DNA of 64,000 nt, taken from Mycobacterium colombiense. Its GTDB lineage: Bacteria > Actinomycetota > Actinomycetes > Mycobacteriales > Mycobacteriaceae. Under the pieces are notes generated by a model. That model saw only the letters and a program-made list of their open reading frames with translations. It did not search any database and was not told where the DNA came from. How positions within the stretch are numbered: position 1 is the stretch's first letter; the number at the start of each line of letters is the position of its first letter. The position numbers were made by a program, and so were the translations under genes. The stretch spans positions 21,689 to 85,688 of the forward strand of contig NZ_QMEU01000011.1 in the NCBI RefSeq assembly GCF_003284975.1, written 5' to 3'. Below are positions 18,837-31,723 of the stretch, piece after piece.

Positions 18837-18862
18837 CGAGCGTGAAGGTAGTTTCACGCTCG
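18837..18862. repeat. Palindromic element, left copy 2
   Basis: CGAGCGTGAA / TTCACGCTCG, a perfect 10-bp stem with loop GGTAGT. It is a direct repeat of copy 1 at a 30-bp period with a single difference across 22 bases. The stop codon of the DUF559 gene lies inside it (18854-18856). Confidence 0.75.
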
Positions 18863-19693
18863 GCGGGCGCGAGCCGCACGCACCCGGCGGATGATGTCGG
18901 CCGGCCTGTCGCTCGCGAGCACCCTCACTACGATCCAGCCGAGACGCTCGATGGTCTCCAATCGCCGGACATCCCAGGTGTACTGCCGGCGATTGACGCG
19001 GTGCTGCTCGCCGTCGTACTCAACCGCCACTTTGAGCTGCTCCCAGCCCATGTCCAAATACGCGATCGCACTCCCCAATTCGTCGAGCACGGGAATCTGG
19101 GTTTGCGGCCGCGGCAGGCCGGCCTCGATCAGCACCAGGCGAAGCCACGACTCCTTCGGCGACTGCGCGCCGCTGTCGAATAGCGCTATGGCCTTCCGCG
19201 CCTGCACGATGCCTCGACGGCGCGAGTACCTTTCCGCGAGCAGCTCGACGTCGGCCGCCTTGATCCCCGTCGCGCGAGCCAATGCGTCGATGCCCGCAAC
19301 CGCCGCCGTCGTCGAATACCAGCAACCGATATCGAGAGCTGTCCTAGCCGCCGAGGTCAGCGGGATCTCTCCAATGACGATTATTTCGTCGTCCTCGATA
19401 CGGTCTGCGTGCGCTCTGATTCCAGCCTGGAAGTGGCGGTTGTCGTGGATGAGGTCCACCGCCGTCAACCTGTCGACCCAGTTACTCCCGTGTAGCGCCG
19501 CGGCGGCGAACCCGGCGACCACGCCCCTGCGCCCGGACCACAACCAGCCAGCCCTCGCTCGTAGCGCGGCAGTGACATCCGCATCCCGATTGACGTAAAC
19601 GTCTCGGAACAGCCGGAGATAGCCAGTGCAGAGTTGTCCTCTGGTCAATACACCTCGAGCAACGGCCTCACTGCCCAGGAACGGCTCACCCAC
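18854..19693 (-). CDS. DUF559 / Vsr-like nuclease-fold protein, AbiEi-like N-terminus, function unknown
   Basis: 279 aa from GTG 19693. The C-terminal about 100 aa show the DUF559 restriction-endonuclease-like pattern: Glu in SPKESWLR, Asp in YLDMGW, and VAVEYDGEQH, then VVRVLASD. The N-terminal half (GVLTRGQLCTGYLRLFRDVYV, LTSAARTALDIG) resembles the wHTH/AbiEi-type region common in actinobacterial DUF559 proteins. A nuclease role is possible but unproven. It sits alone between two steroid operons where M. tuberculosis has PPE63, is flanked by paired palindromes, and has a frameshifted relative at 1-505. It is probably an acquired or duplicated accessory gene. Confidence 0.82.
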   Translation of the reverse strand: MGEPFLGSEAVARGVLTRGQLCTGYLRLFRDVYVNRDADVTAALRARAGWLWSGRRGVVAGFAAAALHGSNWVDRLTAVDLIHDNRHFQAGIRAHADRIEDDEIIVIGEIPLTSAARTALDIGCWYSTTAAVAGIDALARATGIKAADVELLAERYSRRRGIVQARKAIALFDSGAQSPKESWLRLVLIEAGLPRPQTQIPVLDELGSAIAYLDMGWEQLKVAVEYDGEQHRVNRRQYTWDVRRLETIERLGWIVVRVLASDRPADIIRRVRAARARRA

Positions 19694-19737
19694 GACGGCA
19701 GCGTGGCACGTGTCATTGCCGGCGTCACTTCACTAAT

Positions 19738-19793
19738 CGACTGTGAAGTTAGTTTCACGGTCGGCAGTGAGCGTGAAACTAACTTCACAGTCG
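19738..19793. repeat. Palindromic element, right pair forming a perfect 21-bp inverted repeat
   Basis: Bases 19738-19758 and 19773-19793 are exact reverse complements over 21 bp with a 14-nt spacer. Each half is itself a near-palindrome of the same GTGAA...TTCAC type as the left elements. It lies between the DUF559 start and the ltp2 stop, so it may terminate the ltp2 operon. Confidence 0.8.
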
Positions 19794-19850
19794 GCGAGAA
19801 GACGCCGGGCGCTCGGCGGCACGGGGCGCGGTGCGCGCCGGACGTGGCCC

Positions 19851-21032
19851 CTAGCCCAGGATCAGGCCCGACGTGGGGACGCCGGTTCCGGCGGTGACGA
19901 GGACGTGCTCGACGTCGGGCACCGGGTTCACCGAGGTGCCCCGCAGTTGGCGCACACCCTCGGCGATGCCGTTCATGCCGTGGATGTAGGCCTCGCCCAG
20001 TTGACCGCCATGGGTGTTGATCGGAAGCCGCCCCCCGATCTCGATGGCACCGTCGGCGATGAAGTCCTTAGCCTCGCCCTTGCCGCAGAATCCCAACTCT
20101 TCCAACTGAATCAGCGTGAACGGCGTGAAGTGGTCGTAGAGCACGGCGGTCTGGATATCGGTCGGCTTCAGGCCCGACTGCCGCCAGAGCTGCTGGCCCA
20201 CCACCCCCATCTCGGGCAGGCCGAGCTCGGGCCGGTAGTAGCTGACCATCGTGTACTGGTCGGGGCTAGATCCCTGCGCCGCCGCCTCGATGACCGCCGG
20301 CCGTTGCTTGAGATCCTTCGCGCGCTCCGGCGACGTCACCACGATCGCCACCGCCCCGTCGGTCTCCTGGCAGCAGTCCAGCAGCCGCAGCGGCTCGGCG
20401 ATCCACCGCGAATTCTGGTGTTCCTCAATGGTTATCGGCTTCTCGTAGAAGTACGCCTTCGGGTTCTTGGCCGCATGCTTGCGGTCGGCCACCGAGATCG
20501 CACCGAAGTCCCGGCTGCTGGCACCGGACAGATGCATGTAGCGCTGGGCGATCATGGCGACCTGCGCGGCCGGCGTCGACAGCCCGTGCGGGTAGGAGAA
20601 CGAATTGTCCGCGGCCGTCGAATCAGCCTGCACCCCGGCGTTTCCCACCAGCCGGGTCTGCACCTGACCGAATCGCATGCCCGAACGCTCGTTGAACGCC
20701 CGGTACGCGACGACGACGTCCGCCACGCCGGTGGCCACCGCGAGAGCCGCCTGTTGAACGGTCGCGCACGCGGCACCGCCGCCATATCCGATCTGCGAGA
20801 AGAACTTCAGGTCACCGATGCCGACCGCGCGCGCGACGGCCGTCTCGTTGTTGGTGTCCATCGTGAAGGTGGTCAGCCCGTCGACGTCGGACGGACTCAG
20901 CCCGGCGTCGTCCAACGCATCCAGCACCGCCTCGGCGGCCAGCCGCAGCTCACTGCGGCCGGAGTCCTTGGAGAAGTCCGTGGCGCCGATGCCGACGATC
21001 GCGGCTCGGCCGTTCAACAAGCCCGCTGACAT
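19851..21032 (-). CDS. ltp2: Steroid side-chain retro-aldolase Ltp2
   Basis: 393 aa (recalled Rv3540c, 386 aa). SCP-x thiolase fold with modified active site. YDHFTPF and YIHGMNG contain the tyrosines implicated in catalysis in Ltp2. With the DUF35 domain of ChsH2 it cleaves the 17-hydroxy-3-oxo-pregnenyl-CoA thioester to androstenedione plus propionyl-CoA, the last side-chain step. It starts immediately after the chsH1 stop and is last in the six-gene cyp125 operon. Inverted repeats (19738-19793) follow. Confidence 0.93.
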   Translation of the reverse strand: MSAGLLNGRAAIVGIGATDFSKDSGRSELRLAAEAVLDALDDAGLSPSDVDGLTTFTMDTNNETAVARAVGIGDLKFFSQIGYGGGAACATVQQAALAVATGVADVVVAYRAFNERSGMRFGQVQTRLVGNAGVQADSTAADNSFSYPHGLSTPAAQVAMIAQRYMHLSGASSRDFGAISVADRKHAAKNPKAYFYEKPITIEEHQNSRWIAEPLRLLDCCQETDGAVAIVVTSPERAKDLKQRPAVIEAAAQGSSPDQYTMVSYYRPELGLPEMGVVGQQLWRQSGLKPTDIQTAVLYDHFTPFTLIQLEELGFCGKGEAKDFIADGAIEIGGRLPINTHGGQLGEAYIHGMNGIAEGVRQLRGTSVNPVPDVEHVLVTAGTGVPTSGLILG

Positions 21033-21434
21033 TTAGACGCCCCCGATCGTCAGCGTCACGTTCGCGATGACGTGATCGCCAAGGCTGTTGCGGCCGAACA
21101 CCTTCAGCGTGATCAGGCCGTCGTCGACGGCGGTCACCTCGCCGGAGAAGGTGACGGTGTCGTAGGCGTACCACGGCACACCGAGCCGCAGGCCGATCGA
21201 CTTGATCACCGCCGTCGGGCCCGCCCAGTCGGTGACGTAGCGCTGCACCAGCCCGGTGTCGGTGAGGATGTTGACGAAGATGTCCTTGGACCCCTTGGCC
21301 TGCGCCAGGTCCCGGTCGTGGTGCACGTCCTGAAAGTCCCTGGTGGCCAGGGCCGTCGAGATGATGAAGGTCGGCGTTCCATGCAGCTTGAGTTCGGGTA
21401 GGGTGGTGCCCACTTCAACAACCGGTGCGCTCAT
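21033..21434 (-). CDS. chsH1: MaoC-type hydratase subunit ChsH1
   Basis: 133 aa from ATG 21434, which overlaps the chsH2 stop (ATGA). A frame to 21473 exists but lacks support. Single hot-dog domain with TRDFQDVHHDRD; Asp33 and His38 correspond to the catalytic Asp29/His34 reported for M. tuberculosis ChsH1. It forms a heteromer with the MaoC half of ChsH2 and hydrates 3-oxo-4,17-pregnadiene-20-carboxyl-CoA. Confidence 0.93.
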   Translation of the reverse strand: MSAPVVEVGTTLPELKLHGTPTFIISTALATRDFQDVHHDRDLAQAKGSKDIFVNILTDTGLVQRYVTDWAGPTAVIKSIGLRLGVPWYAYDTVTFSGEVTAVDDGLITLKVFGRNSLGDHVIANVTLTIGGV

Positions 21435-22393
21435 GCTTCGTCTCCCACCGGCTCCCAAGCGTAGAGGCTCCACTCCGGGCCGGATTCACCGGCCGGGAAG
21501 TCGATATAGGTTGCGCGGACCGGCATTCCGATCTTGATCTCGGCATGATCGACGTTGCGCAGCTCGCCGAGCATCCGAACGCCCTCCTCCAGTTCGACCA
21601 GGGCGATCACGAACGGCAGCGTGCGACCGGGCACCTTCGGGGCGTGGTGCACCACGTAACTGAACACCGTGCCGCGACCGCTGGCGACCGCGAAGTCGAT
21701 CGGCTCGGCCTTGTCCTGCCACACCGCCGGCACCGGTGGGTGCTGCAGGGTGCCATCGGGGAGGCGCTGGATACGCAGCTCGTGCGCCCTGACGCCCTCC
21801 CAGAAAAAGGCGGTGTCGCGTGACACCGCCGGACGCATCATCGCTTCGGCGTCCAGGTCCTCAGGCACCGACGCGGTCGCGCCGGAATCCTCGCGGGGCC
21901 TGAATTTCAGTATCCGCCAAGCCATCTCGGCGACGTCCTCGTCACCGACCCGCCAGGTGATGTGTTGGTTGATGAACCAGCCCTCGCCGAGCCCGGTCTG
22001 CTTGGGGCCCACCACGTCGCGCATCTCGGAGACGACGGTGACCTGCTCGCCGGGACGCAGGTACCGGTGGTAGGTCTGCTCACAGTTGGTGGCCACCACC
22101 CCGATGTAGCCGGCCTCATCGAACAGCCGCATGATCGGGCCCATGGGGTCGTCGGTCGGGCGTTCCCCGCCCAGGCCGAACATCGTCCACACCTGAATCA
22201 TGGCCGGCGGGGCGACAATTCCGGGATGACCGGCGGCCTTGGCGGCGGCCTCGTCGACGTAGATCGGGTTGCGGTCCCCGAGCGCCTCGACCCAGTTGTT
22301 GATCGTCGGCTGGTTCACCGGATCCCGGGCCTCGCGCGGGGCAGCGACGACGGTGGCGGTGATCTTTGCGACCGCTTCCTTGATGTCGGTCAT
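21431..22393 (-). CDS. chsH2: MaoC-DUF35 fusion hydratase/aldolase partner ChsH2
   Basis: 320 aa from ATG 22393 (MTDIKEAVAKITATV), 4 nt inside the fadE29 stop. The N-terminal MaoC domain (about 1-170) has GDRNPIYVDEAAAKAAGHPGIVAPP. The C-terminal DUF35/OB domain (about 195-320) includes AFFWEGVRAHELRIQRL, with no zinc-ribbon Cys. The MaoC part pairs with ChsH1 for hydration, and the DUF35 part pairs with Ltp2 for C-C cleavage, linking two consecutive steps. Confidence 0.93.
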   Translation of the reverse strand: MTDIKEAVAKITATVVAAPREARDPVNQPTINNWVEALGDRNPIYVDEAAAKAAGHPGIVAPPAMIQVWTMFGLGGERPTDDPMGPIMRLFDEAGYIGVVATNCEQTYHRYLRPGEQVTVVSEMRDVVGPKQTGLGEGWFINQHITWRVGDEDVAEMAWRILKFRPREDSGATASVPEDLDAEAMMRPAVSRDTAFFWEGVRAHELRIQRLPDGTLQHPPVPAVWQDKAEPIDFAVASGRGTVFSYVVHHAPKVPGRTLPFVIALVELEEGVRMLGELRNVDHAEIKIGMPVRATYIDFPAGESGPEWSLYAWEPVGDEA

Positions 22394-23553
22394 CGAGGCA
22401 CCCTCGGCACCTTGAGTCCGGCCGCGGCGATCATCTCGCGCATCACTTCGTTCACGCCGCCGCCGAAGGTGATGACGAGGTTGCGCTTGGTCTGGGAGTC
22501 CAGCCACTTCAGCAGGTCGGCGGTGTCCGAATCGGCGGGGTTGCCGTACTTGCCGACGATCTCCTCGGCGAGCCGGCCGATGTATTGAATCTTCTCGGTC
22601 CCAAAGACTTTCGTCGACGCGGCGTCGGCCACGTTGATGTCCTCACCGGCGGCGGCCACCTGCCAGTTCAGCAGCTCGTTGATCCGCCACATCGCATGGA
22701 TCTCACCCAGCGCCCGCCTGACGTCCTGGTGATCGATCGGCGTGACGCCGTCGCTGCCCGGTTTGGACGCCCAGGCGTGCACCCGGTCGTAGATGCCGGC
22801 GGTGCGGCCCGCCGGGCCCAGCATGACGCGCTCGTTGTTGAGCTGGGTGGTGATCAGCCGCCATCCGCCGTTCTCCTCGCCGACCAGCATGTCAGCGGGC
22901 ACCCGCACGTCGTTGTAGTAGGTGGCGTTGGTGTGGTGGGCGCCGTCGGACAGGATGATCGGCGTCCAGGAGTAGCCGGGATCCTTGGTGTCGACGATCA
23001 GGATTGAAATCCCCTTGTGCTTCACGGCTTCCGGGTCGGTGCGGCAGGCCAACCAGATGTAGTCGGCGTCGTGCGCGCCGGTGGTGAAGATCTTCTGCCC
23101 GTTGACGATGTACTCGTCGCCCTGGCGAACCGCAGTGGTGCGCAGCGAGGCCAGGTCGGTGCCGGCCTCGGGCTCGGTGTAGCCGATCGCGAAGTGAACC
23201 TCGCCGGCCAGGATGGCAGGCAGGAACTTCTTCTTCTGCTCCTCGCTGCCGAACTGCTGCAGCACCGGGCCGACCGTCTGCAGCGTCACCGCGGGCAGCG
23301 GCACGTCGGCGCGGTGCGCCTCGTTGACGAAGATCGACTGCTCGATCGGGCCGAAGCCCAAGCCGCCGAACTCCTTTGGCCAGCCGACACCGAGCTTGCC
23401 GTCGCGGCCCATCCGCCGGATCACCGCGCGATAAGCCTCGTTGTGCCGGTCCTGCTCCATCGCCTTCATCTCGTCGGAAGAGATCAGGTTGGAAAAGTAT
23501 TCCCGCAGTTCCGCTTGCAGCTGACGCTGCTCCGGAGTCAGGTCTATGAACAT
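22390..23553 (-). CDS. fadE29: Acyl-CoA dehydrogenase subunit ChsE2 (FadE29)
   Basis: 387 aa from ATG 23553 (MFIDLTPEQRQLQ), matching the recalled Rv3543c length. ACAD fold with YTEPEAGTDLASLRTTA (FAD/substrate loop), NGQKIFTTGAHDADY and C-terminal ITFGGGVNEVMREMIA. It forms the alpha2beta2 heterotetramer with ChsE1 that dehydrogenates the 3-carbon steroid side-chain CoA ester. Its start lies 10 nt inside the fadE28 end and its end overlaps chsH2 by 4 nt. Confidence 0.93.
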   Translation of the reverse strand: MFIDLTPEQRQLQAELREYFSNLISSDEMKAMEQDRHNEAYRAVIRRMGRDGKLGVGWPKEFGGLGFGPIEQSIFVNEAHRADVPLPAVTLQTVGPVLQQFGSEEQKKKFLPAILAGEVHFAIGYTEPEAGTDLASLRTTAVRQGDEYIVNGQKIFTTGAHDADYIWLACRTDPEAVKHKGISILIVDTKDPGYSWTPIILSDGAHHTNATYYNDVRVPADMLVGEENGGWRLITTQLNNERVMLGPAGRTAGIYDRVHAWASKPGSDGVTPIDHQDVRRALGEIHAMWRINELLNWQVAAAGEDINVADAASTKVFGTEKIQYIGRLAEEIVGKYGNPADSDTADLLKWLDSQTKRNLVITFGGGVNEVMREMIAAAGLKVPRVPR

Positions 23554-24557
23554 TGCGCTCCCACCAGATCGAGACGATGAGAAGAACCGCCCAGCAGCCG
23601 GGACAGGTCCTTGATCGTGGAGTAGTACCGGTGCATGGGATAAGTGATGTCCATTCCCATCCCGCCGTGCAGGTGATGGCAGAGCTGCATCACCGGCGGC
23701 GCCTGCGAGGTGATCCAGTAGCCCAGGACGTCCAAGTCGTTGTCGGCATCGCGGCCCTCGGACAGCCGCCAGGCGACCGACTTCGCCACCAGATCGATGG
23801 TGCGCGAGGCGATGTAGACCTCGGCGAGCTGGGCGGCCACGGTCTGGAACGTCGAGAGCGGCTTGCCGAACTGCTTGCGGTTGGCCACATAGTCGGCGGT
23901 CAGCCGCAGCGCCCCGGCCACCAGCCCATCGGCATAGGCGCCGATGGCGGCCAGCACCAACTGGTTGACCCGGGAAGCCGTCGCGCCGGCCAACACGTCG
24001 GAGTCTTCGACCGCGACGTCGGCGAACGTGACGGTGTACTCCTCGGAGCCGTTGGAGGTGGGGGTCTGGACCACCTCGACGCCGTTGGCCTTCGGCGACA
24101 CCACGACCACCGCACTGTCGGCGGTCACGATGATCCAATCCGCTTGTCCCGCATAGCCGACGGCGACCTTGGTGCCCGACAGGCGGCCGCCCGCGAACGT
24201 GGCCGACGGCCGGTCCGGCAGCGCGGTACCCGGCTCGTTGAGCGCGGCGGTCAGCACCCCACCCTTGGCGACTCCGGCCAGAAACCGGTCCTGTTGTTCG
24301 TCGGAGGCCAGATCGAGCAGCGGCAGCACGCCGAAACCCAGTGTGGCCAGGGCCGGCGTGATGGCGCCGTGGCGACCGATCTCGGTCAGCACGGTGGCGA
24401 CCTCGGGCAGACCCACCCCGTCGCCGCCGAGACGCTCGGGCACCGCGAGGGCCGTCACACCGCCGTTGACCAAAGCGTCCCAGCTCAATTCGCGCTCGAA
24501 CACCGACGTGACGACATCGGCGACGGCCTGTTGCGTCGCGGTGAGGTCGAAGTCCAT
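23544..24557 (-). CDS. fadE28: Acyl-CoA dehydrogenase subunit ChsE1 (FadE28)
   Basis: 337 aa (recalled Rv3544c, 339 aa). Shorter and more divergent than FadE29, as usual for this heteromeric ACAD. DYVANRKQFGKPLSTFQTVAAQLAEVYI is the conserved C-terminal helix-pair region, and LHGGMGMDITYPMHRYY the FAD-contact end. It is an obligate partner of ChsE2. It shares one base with the cyp125 stop and overlaps fadE29 by 10 nt. Confidence 0.93.
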   Translation of the reverse strand: MDFDLTATQQAVADVVTSVFERELSWDALVNGGVTALAVPERLGGDGVGLPEVATVLTEIGRHGAITPALATLGFGVLPLLDLASDEQQDRFLAGVAKGGVLTAALNEPGTALPDRPSATFAGGRLSGTKVAVGYAGQADWIIVTADSAVVVVSPKANGVEVVQTPTSNGSEEYTVTFADVAVEDSDVLAGATASRVNQLVLAAIGAYADGLVAGALRLTADYVANRKQFGKPLSTFQTVAAQLAEVYIASRTIDLVAKSVAWRLSEGRDADNDLDVLGYWITSQAPPVMQLCHHLHGGMGMDITYPMHRYYSTIKDLSRLLGGSSHRLDLVGAQCS

Positions 24558-25807
24558 CAGGACGTCACCGCGGGCTTGCCGGCGTAGTCGACCTGCCAGT
24601 GCTTGATGCCGTTGAGCCAGCCCGACCGCAGGCGCTCGGGCTCGCCGATCGGCTTGAGGTCCGGCATGTGATCGGCGACCGCGTTGAAGATCAGATTGAT
24701 CGTCATGCGGGCCAGGTTCGCCCCGATGCAGTAGTGGGCGCCGGTGCCACCGAAGCCGACGTGCGGGTTCGGGTCACGCAGGATGTTGAAGGTGTGCGGG
24801 TCTTCGAAGACCTCTTCGTCGAAATTGGCGGACCGGTAGGACATCACCACCCGCTGACCCTTCTTGATCTGCACACCGGCCAGCTCGGTGTCCTCGTTGG
24901 CGGTGCGCTGGAACGCCGACACCGGGGTCGCCCACCGGATGATCTCGTCGGCCGTGGTCGACGGGCGGTCCTTCTTGAACAGCTCCCACTGATCGGGGTT
25001 GTCCGCCATCGCGATCATGCCGTGGGTGATCGAGTTACGCGTCGTCTCGTTGCCCGCAACCGCCAGCATGACCACGAAGAAGCCGAACTCGTCGTCGGAG
25101 AGCTTCTCGCCGTCGATGTCGGCCTGGATCAGCGTGGTGACGATGTCGTCGGTGGGGTTCTGATTGCGCTCCGCGGCCATCGCCATCGCGTAGGTGATCA
25201 GCTCCATCGATGACTGCGCGGGGTCGACGTGGGCGTACTCGGGGTCGGTGCCACCGGTCATCTCGTTGGACCAGCGGAACAGCTTGTCGCGATCCTCCTG
25301 GGGAACGCCGAGCAGGCCCGCGATCGCCTGCAGGGGCAGCTCGCACGAGACCTGTTCGACGAAGTCGCCGCTGCCCTCTTTGGCGGCGGTCGCGGCGATA
25401 TTCTGGGCGCGCTCGGCCAGTTCGGCTTCCAGCCGCCCGATGGCCCGCGGGGTGAACCCGCGGGAGATGATCTTGCGCAGCCGGGTGTGGTGCGGCGCGT
25501 CCATGTTGAGCATGACGCTGCGCTGCAGCTCGACCTGCTCGCGCTTCATCTCCGGCGGCCAGGTCGGGATGGCGCCGTTCATCCAGCTAGAGAAGACGTC
25601 GCTGCGCTTCGACACCTCCTTGACGTCGGCGTGCTTGGTCACGAGCCAGTAGCCGTGGTCCTCGAACCCGCCCGCGCCATTCGGGATGTCGACCCAGTGG
25701 ATCGGCTCGGCCTTGCGAAGCTGGGCGAGTTCCTCGACGGGCAGCCCGGCGAGGTTGACGTCGGGGTCGAGAAAGTCGAAGTCGGCGGGAATGTTGGGGG
25801 GTGCCAT
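24557..25807 (-). CDS. cyp125: Cytochrome P450 CYP125, cholesterol/cholestenone 26(27)-monooxygenase
   Basis: 416 aa (recalled Rv3545c, 433 aa; the N-terminus here is shorter). AVAGNETTR (I helix), ExxR in DEIIRWATP-R context, and haem loop FGGTGAHYCIGANLA with Cys at about residue 360. It starts side-chain breakdown by oxidising C26/27. It is the first gene of the six-gene operon to ltp2. Upstream lies a KstR operator 30 bp from the ATG, in a divergent gap shared with fadA5. Confidence 0.95.
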   Translation of the reverse strand: MAPPNIPADFDFLDPDVNLAGLPVEELAQLRKAEPIHWVDIPNGAGGFEDHGYWLVTKHADVKEVSKRSDVFSSWMNGAIPTWPPEMKREQVELQRSVMLNMDAPHHTRLRKIISRGFTPRAIGRLEAELAERAQNIAATAAKEGSGDFVEQVSCELPLQAIAGLLGVPQEDRDKLFRWSNEMTGGTDPEYAHVDPAQSSMELITYAMAMAAERNQNPTDDIVTTLIQADIDGEKLSDDEFGFFVVMLAVAGNETTRNSITHGMIAMADNPDQWELFKKDRPSTTADEIIRWATPVSAFQRTANEDTELAGVQIKKGQRVVMSYRSANFDEEVFEDPHTFNILRDPNPHVGFGGTGAHYCIGANLARMTINLIFNAVADHMPDLKPIGEPERLRSGWLNGIKHWQVDYAGKPAVTS

Positions 25808-25836
25808 GTAGAGTGCGCTCCTTTTACAACACTAAT

Positions 25837-25850
25837 TGCAACGTGTTCTA
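25837..25850. promoter_or_regulatory. KstR operator, cyp125 side
   Basis: TGCAACGTGTTCTA fits the KstR motif. It lies 30 bp upstream of the cyp125 start in the 132-bp divergent gap with fadA5. Confidence 0.83.
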
Positions 25851-25915
25851 GTGCCAGTAAAACACGCCTCCTGCGCAGATAAAAGGCAGGTCACCATCCT
25901 CGCTTGTCAGAGTAA

Positions 25916-25929
25916 TGAAACGTGTTCTA
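25916..25929. promoter_or_regulatory. KstR operator, fadA5 side
   Basis: TGAAACGTGTTCTA fits the KstR motif and ends 10 bp before the fadA5 ATG. Its centre is 79 bp from the cyp125-side operator. Confidence 0.83.
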
Positions 25930-25930
25930 G

Positions 25931-27103
<1,173 letters not shown>

Positions 27104-27109
27104 CGCTCG

Positions 27110-29164
<2,055 letters not shown>

Positions 29165-29179
29165 ATTTCCGTCTCTCCT

Positions 29180-29974
29180 TTACTTGATCGCGCTGGCATT
29201 CGTGCTGGCCAGATAGTGCGGCGGCTCGCCGCCGCCGTGCACCTCCAACGAGGCACCGCTGATGTAGGACGCCGCATCGGAGGCCAGAAACGCCGCGGCC
29301 CAACCGATGTCGGCGGGCTGGGCCAGCCGGCCGAGCGGCACATTCTTCGAGATCGCGGCGATGGACTCGGCGTCGCCGTAGAACAATTCGGACTGCTCGG
29401 TCTCCACCATGCCGACCACACAGGCATTCACCCGGACCTTCGGGCCCCACTCCACGGCCAGCGTCTGCGTGAGGCTCTCCAGTCCCGCCTTGGCCGCGCC
29501 GTAGGCCCCGGTCCCCGGGGACGGCCGGCGCCCGGACAGACTGCAGATGTTGATGATCGACCCGCCGTGGCGCTGGCCCTGCATGTGCGCGTTCGCGTGC
29601 TGCGAAACCGACAGCCCACCAATGAGATTGAGTTCGATGATCTTGCGGTTGAACTTGGCGCTGGACTCCGCGGTCAACACGAAGGGCGATCCCCCGGCGT
29701 TGTTGACGACCACGTCGAGCCGCCCGTGCCGGTCCACGATGGCATCGATCAACTTCTTGACGGCGTCGTCGTCGCGGATATCGCAGGGGTGGAACTCATA
29801 GGGCAGCCCCTCGACCGCGCGGCGCGCGCAGGTGACGACGGTGGCACCCTGCCCGGCGAACACCGAACTGATCCCGGCCCCCACCCCGCGCACGCCGCCG
29901 GTGACGAGAACCACCCGCCCGGCCAGCCCCAAGTTGATGGCGTCAAAAGGGGGGCATGCTTCGGCGCGAGTCAC
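29180..29974 (-). CDS. Short-chain dehydrogenase/reductase (Rv3549c type)
   Basis: 264 aa from GTG 29974. TGGVRGVGAGIS cofactor loop, VVVNNAGG, and catalytic AYGAAKAG with Ser in NICSLSG. The C-terminal AASYISGASLEVHGGG is typical of classical SDRs. Substrate unassigned. The start lies 15 bp from a KstR2 operator shared with echA20, so it belongs to the C/D-ring regulon. Confidence 0.87.
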   Translation of the reverse strand: MTRAEACPPFDAINLGLAGRVVLVTGGVRGVGAGISSVFAGQGATVVTCARRAVEGLPYEFHPCDIRDDDAVKKLIDAIVDRHGRLDVVVNNAGGSPFVLTAESSAKFNRKIIELNLIGGLSVSQHANAHMQGQRHGGSIINICSLSGRRPSPGTGAYGAAKAGLESLTQTLAVEWGPKVRVNACVVGMVETEQSELFYGDAESIAAISKNVPLGRLAQPADIGWAAAFLASDAASYISGASLEVHGGGEPPHYLASTNASAIK

Positions 29975-29989
29975 TGTGCTAGCGTACCA

Positions 29990-30003
29990 AGCAAGTGCTT
30001 GCT
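29990..30003. promoter_or_regulatory. KstR2 operator between Rv3549c-type SDR and echA20
   Basis: AGCAAGTGCTTGCT matches AnCAAGnnCTTGnT, with arms extending to AAGCAAG / CTTGCTT. It lies in the 61-bp divergent gap. Confidence 0.87.
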
Positions 30004-30035
30004 TAGGTAGTTACCCCCCACAAGGAAGTGGCACC

Positions 30036-30794
30036 TTGCCCATCACATCCACCACCACCGAACCGGGCATCGTCGCGGTTACCGTCGACTTTCCGCCCGT
30101 CAACGCCATCCCGTCGCGCGGTTGGTTCGAACTGGCCGACACCATCACCGCGGCCGGCCAGAAACCCGAGACCCACGTGGTGATCCTGCGCGCCGAGGGC
30201 CGCGGCTTCAACGCCGGGGTCGACATCAAGGAGATGCAGCGCACCGAGGGATTCACCGCGCTCATCGACGCCAACCGCGGCTGCTTCGCCGCATTCCGCG
30301 CGGTGTACGAGTGCGCGGTGCCCGTCGTCGCGGCCGTCAACGGGTTCTGCGTCGGCGGCGGCATCGGGCTGGTCGGCAATGCCGACGTCATCGTCGCCTC
30401 CGACGACGCCACCTTCGGCCTGCCCGAGGTGGAACGCGGCGCGCTCGGCGCGGCCACCCACCTGTCCCGGCTGGTGCCCCAGCACATGATGCGGCGGCTG
30501 TTCTTCACCGCGGCCACCGTCGACGCCGCCACCCTGCACCACTTCGGTTCGGTGCACGAGGTGGTGCCGCGCGACGAGCTCGACGAGGCGGCCTTGCGGG
30601 TCGCCCGCGACATCGCCGCCAAGGACACCCGCGTCATCCGCGCCGCCAAGGAGGCGCTGAACCTCATCGACGTGCAACGGGTCAACTCGAGTTATCGCAT
30701 GGAGCAAGGCTTTACGTTCGAGCTCAATCTCGCCGGGGTGTCCGACGAGCACCGTGACGCGTTCGCCGGTACGACGAAGGGTGAGAAGTCGTAG
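30036..30794 (+). CDS. echA20: Crotonase-family ring hydrolase EchA20
   Basis: 252 aa from TTG 30036, with AAGGAAG 7 nt upstream; the protein then begins LPITSTTTEPGIVAVTV, as the recalled Rv3550 begins MPITSTTPEPG. Upstream frame is antisense shadow. Crotonase fold: GRGFNAGVDIKEMQ and NGFCVGGGIGLVGNADVIVA (oxyanion-hole Gly). In M. tuberculosis it hydrolytically opens steroid ring D of a HIP-derived CoA ester. It is the first gene of the rightward KstR2 operon with ipdA, ipdB and ipdC. Confidence 0.93.
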   Translation: MPITSTTTEPGIVAVTVDFPPVNAIPSRGWFELADTITAAGQKPETHVVILRAEGRGFNAGVDIKEMQRTEGFTALIDANRGCFAAFRAVYECAVPVVAAVNGFCVGGGIGLVGNADVIVASDDATFGLPEVERGALGAATHLSRLVPQHMMRRLFFTAATVDAATLHHFGSVHEVVPRDELDEAALRVARDIAAKDTRVIRAAKEALNLIDVQRVNSSYRMEQGFTFELNLAGVSDEHRDAFAGTTKGEKS

Positions 30795-30838
30795 CCGCCG
30801 GCGACGATGCAGAACGAAGTGATGAGGAGCGGCGCATA

Positions 30839-31719
<881 letters not shown>

Positions 31720-31723
<4 letters not shown>

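Noticed and set aside
18787..18853. CRISPR-like direct repeats
   Set aside because: Only two copies at a 30-bp period with no spacers between; they are palindromic hairpins, not an array.
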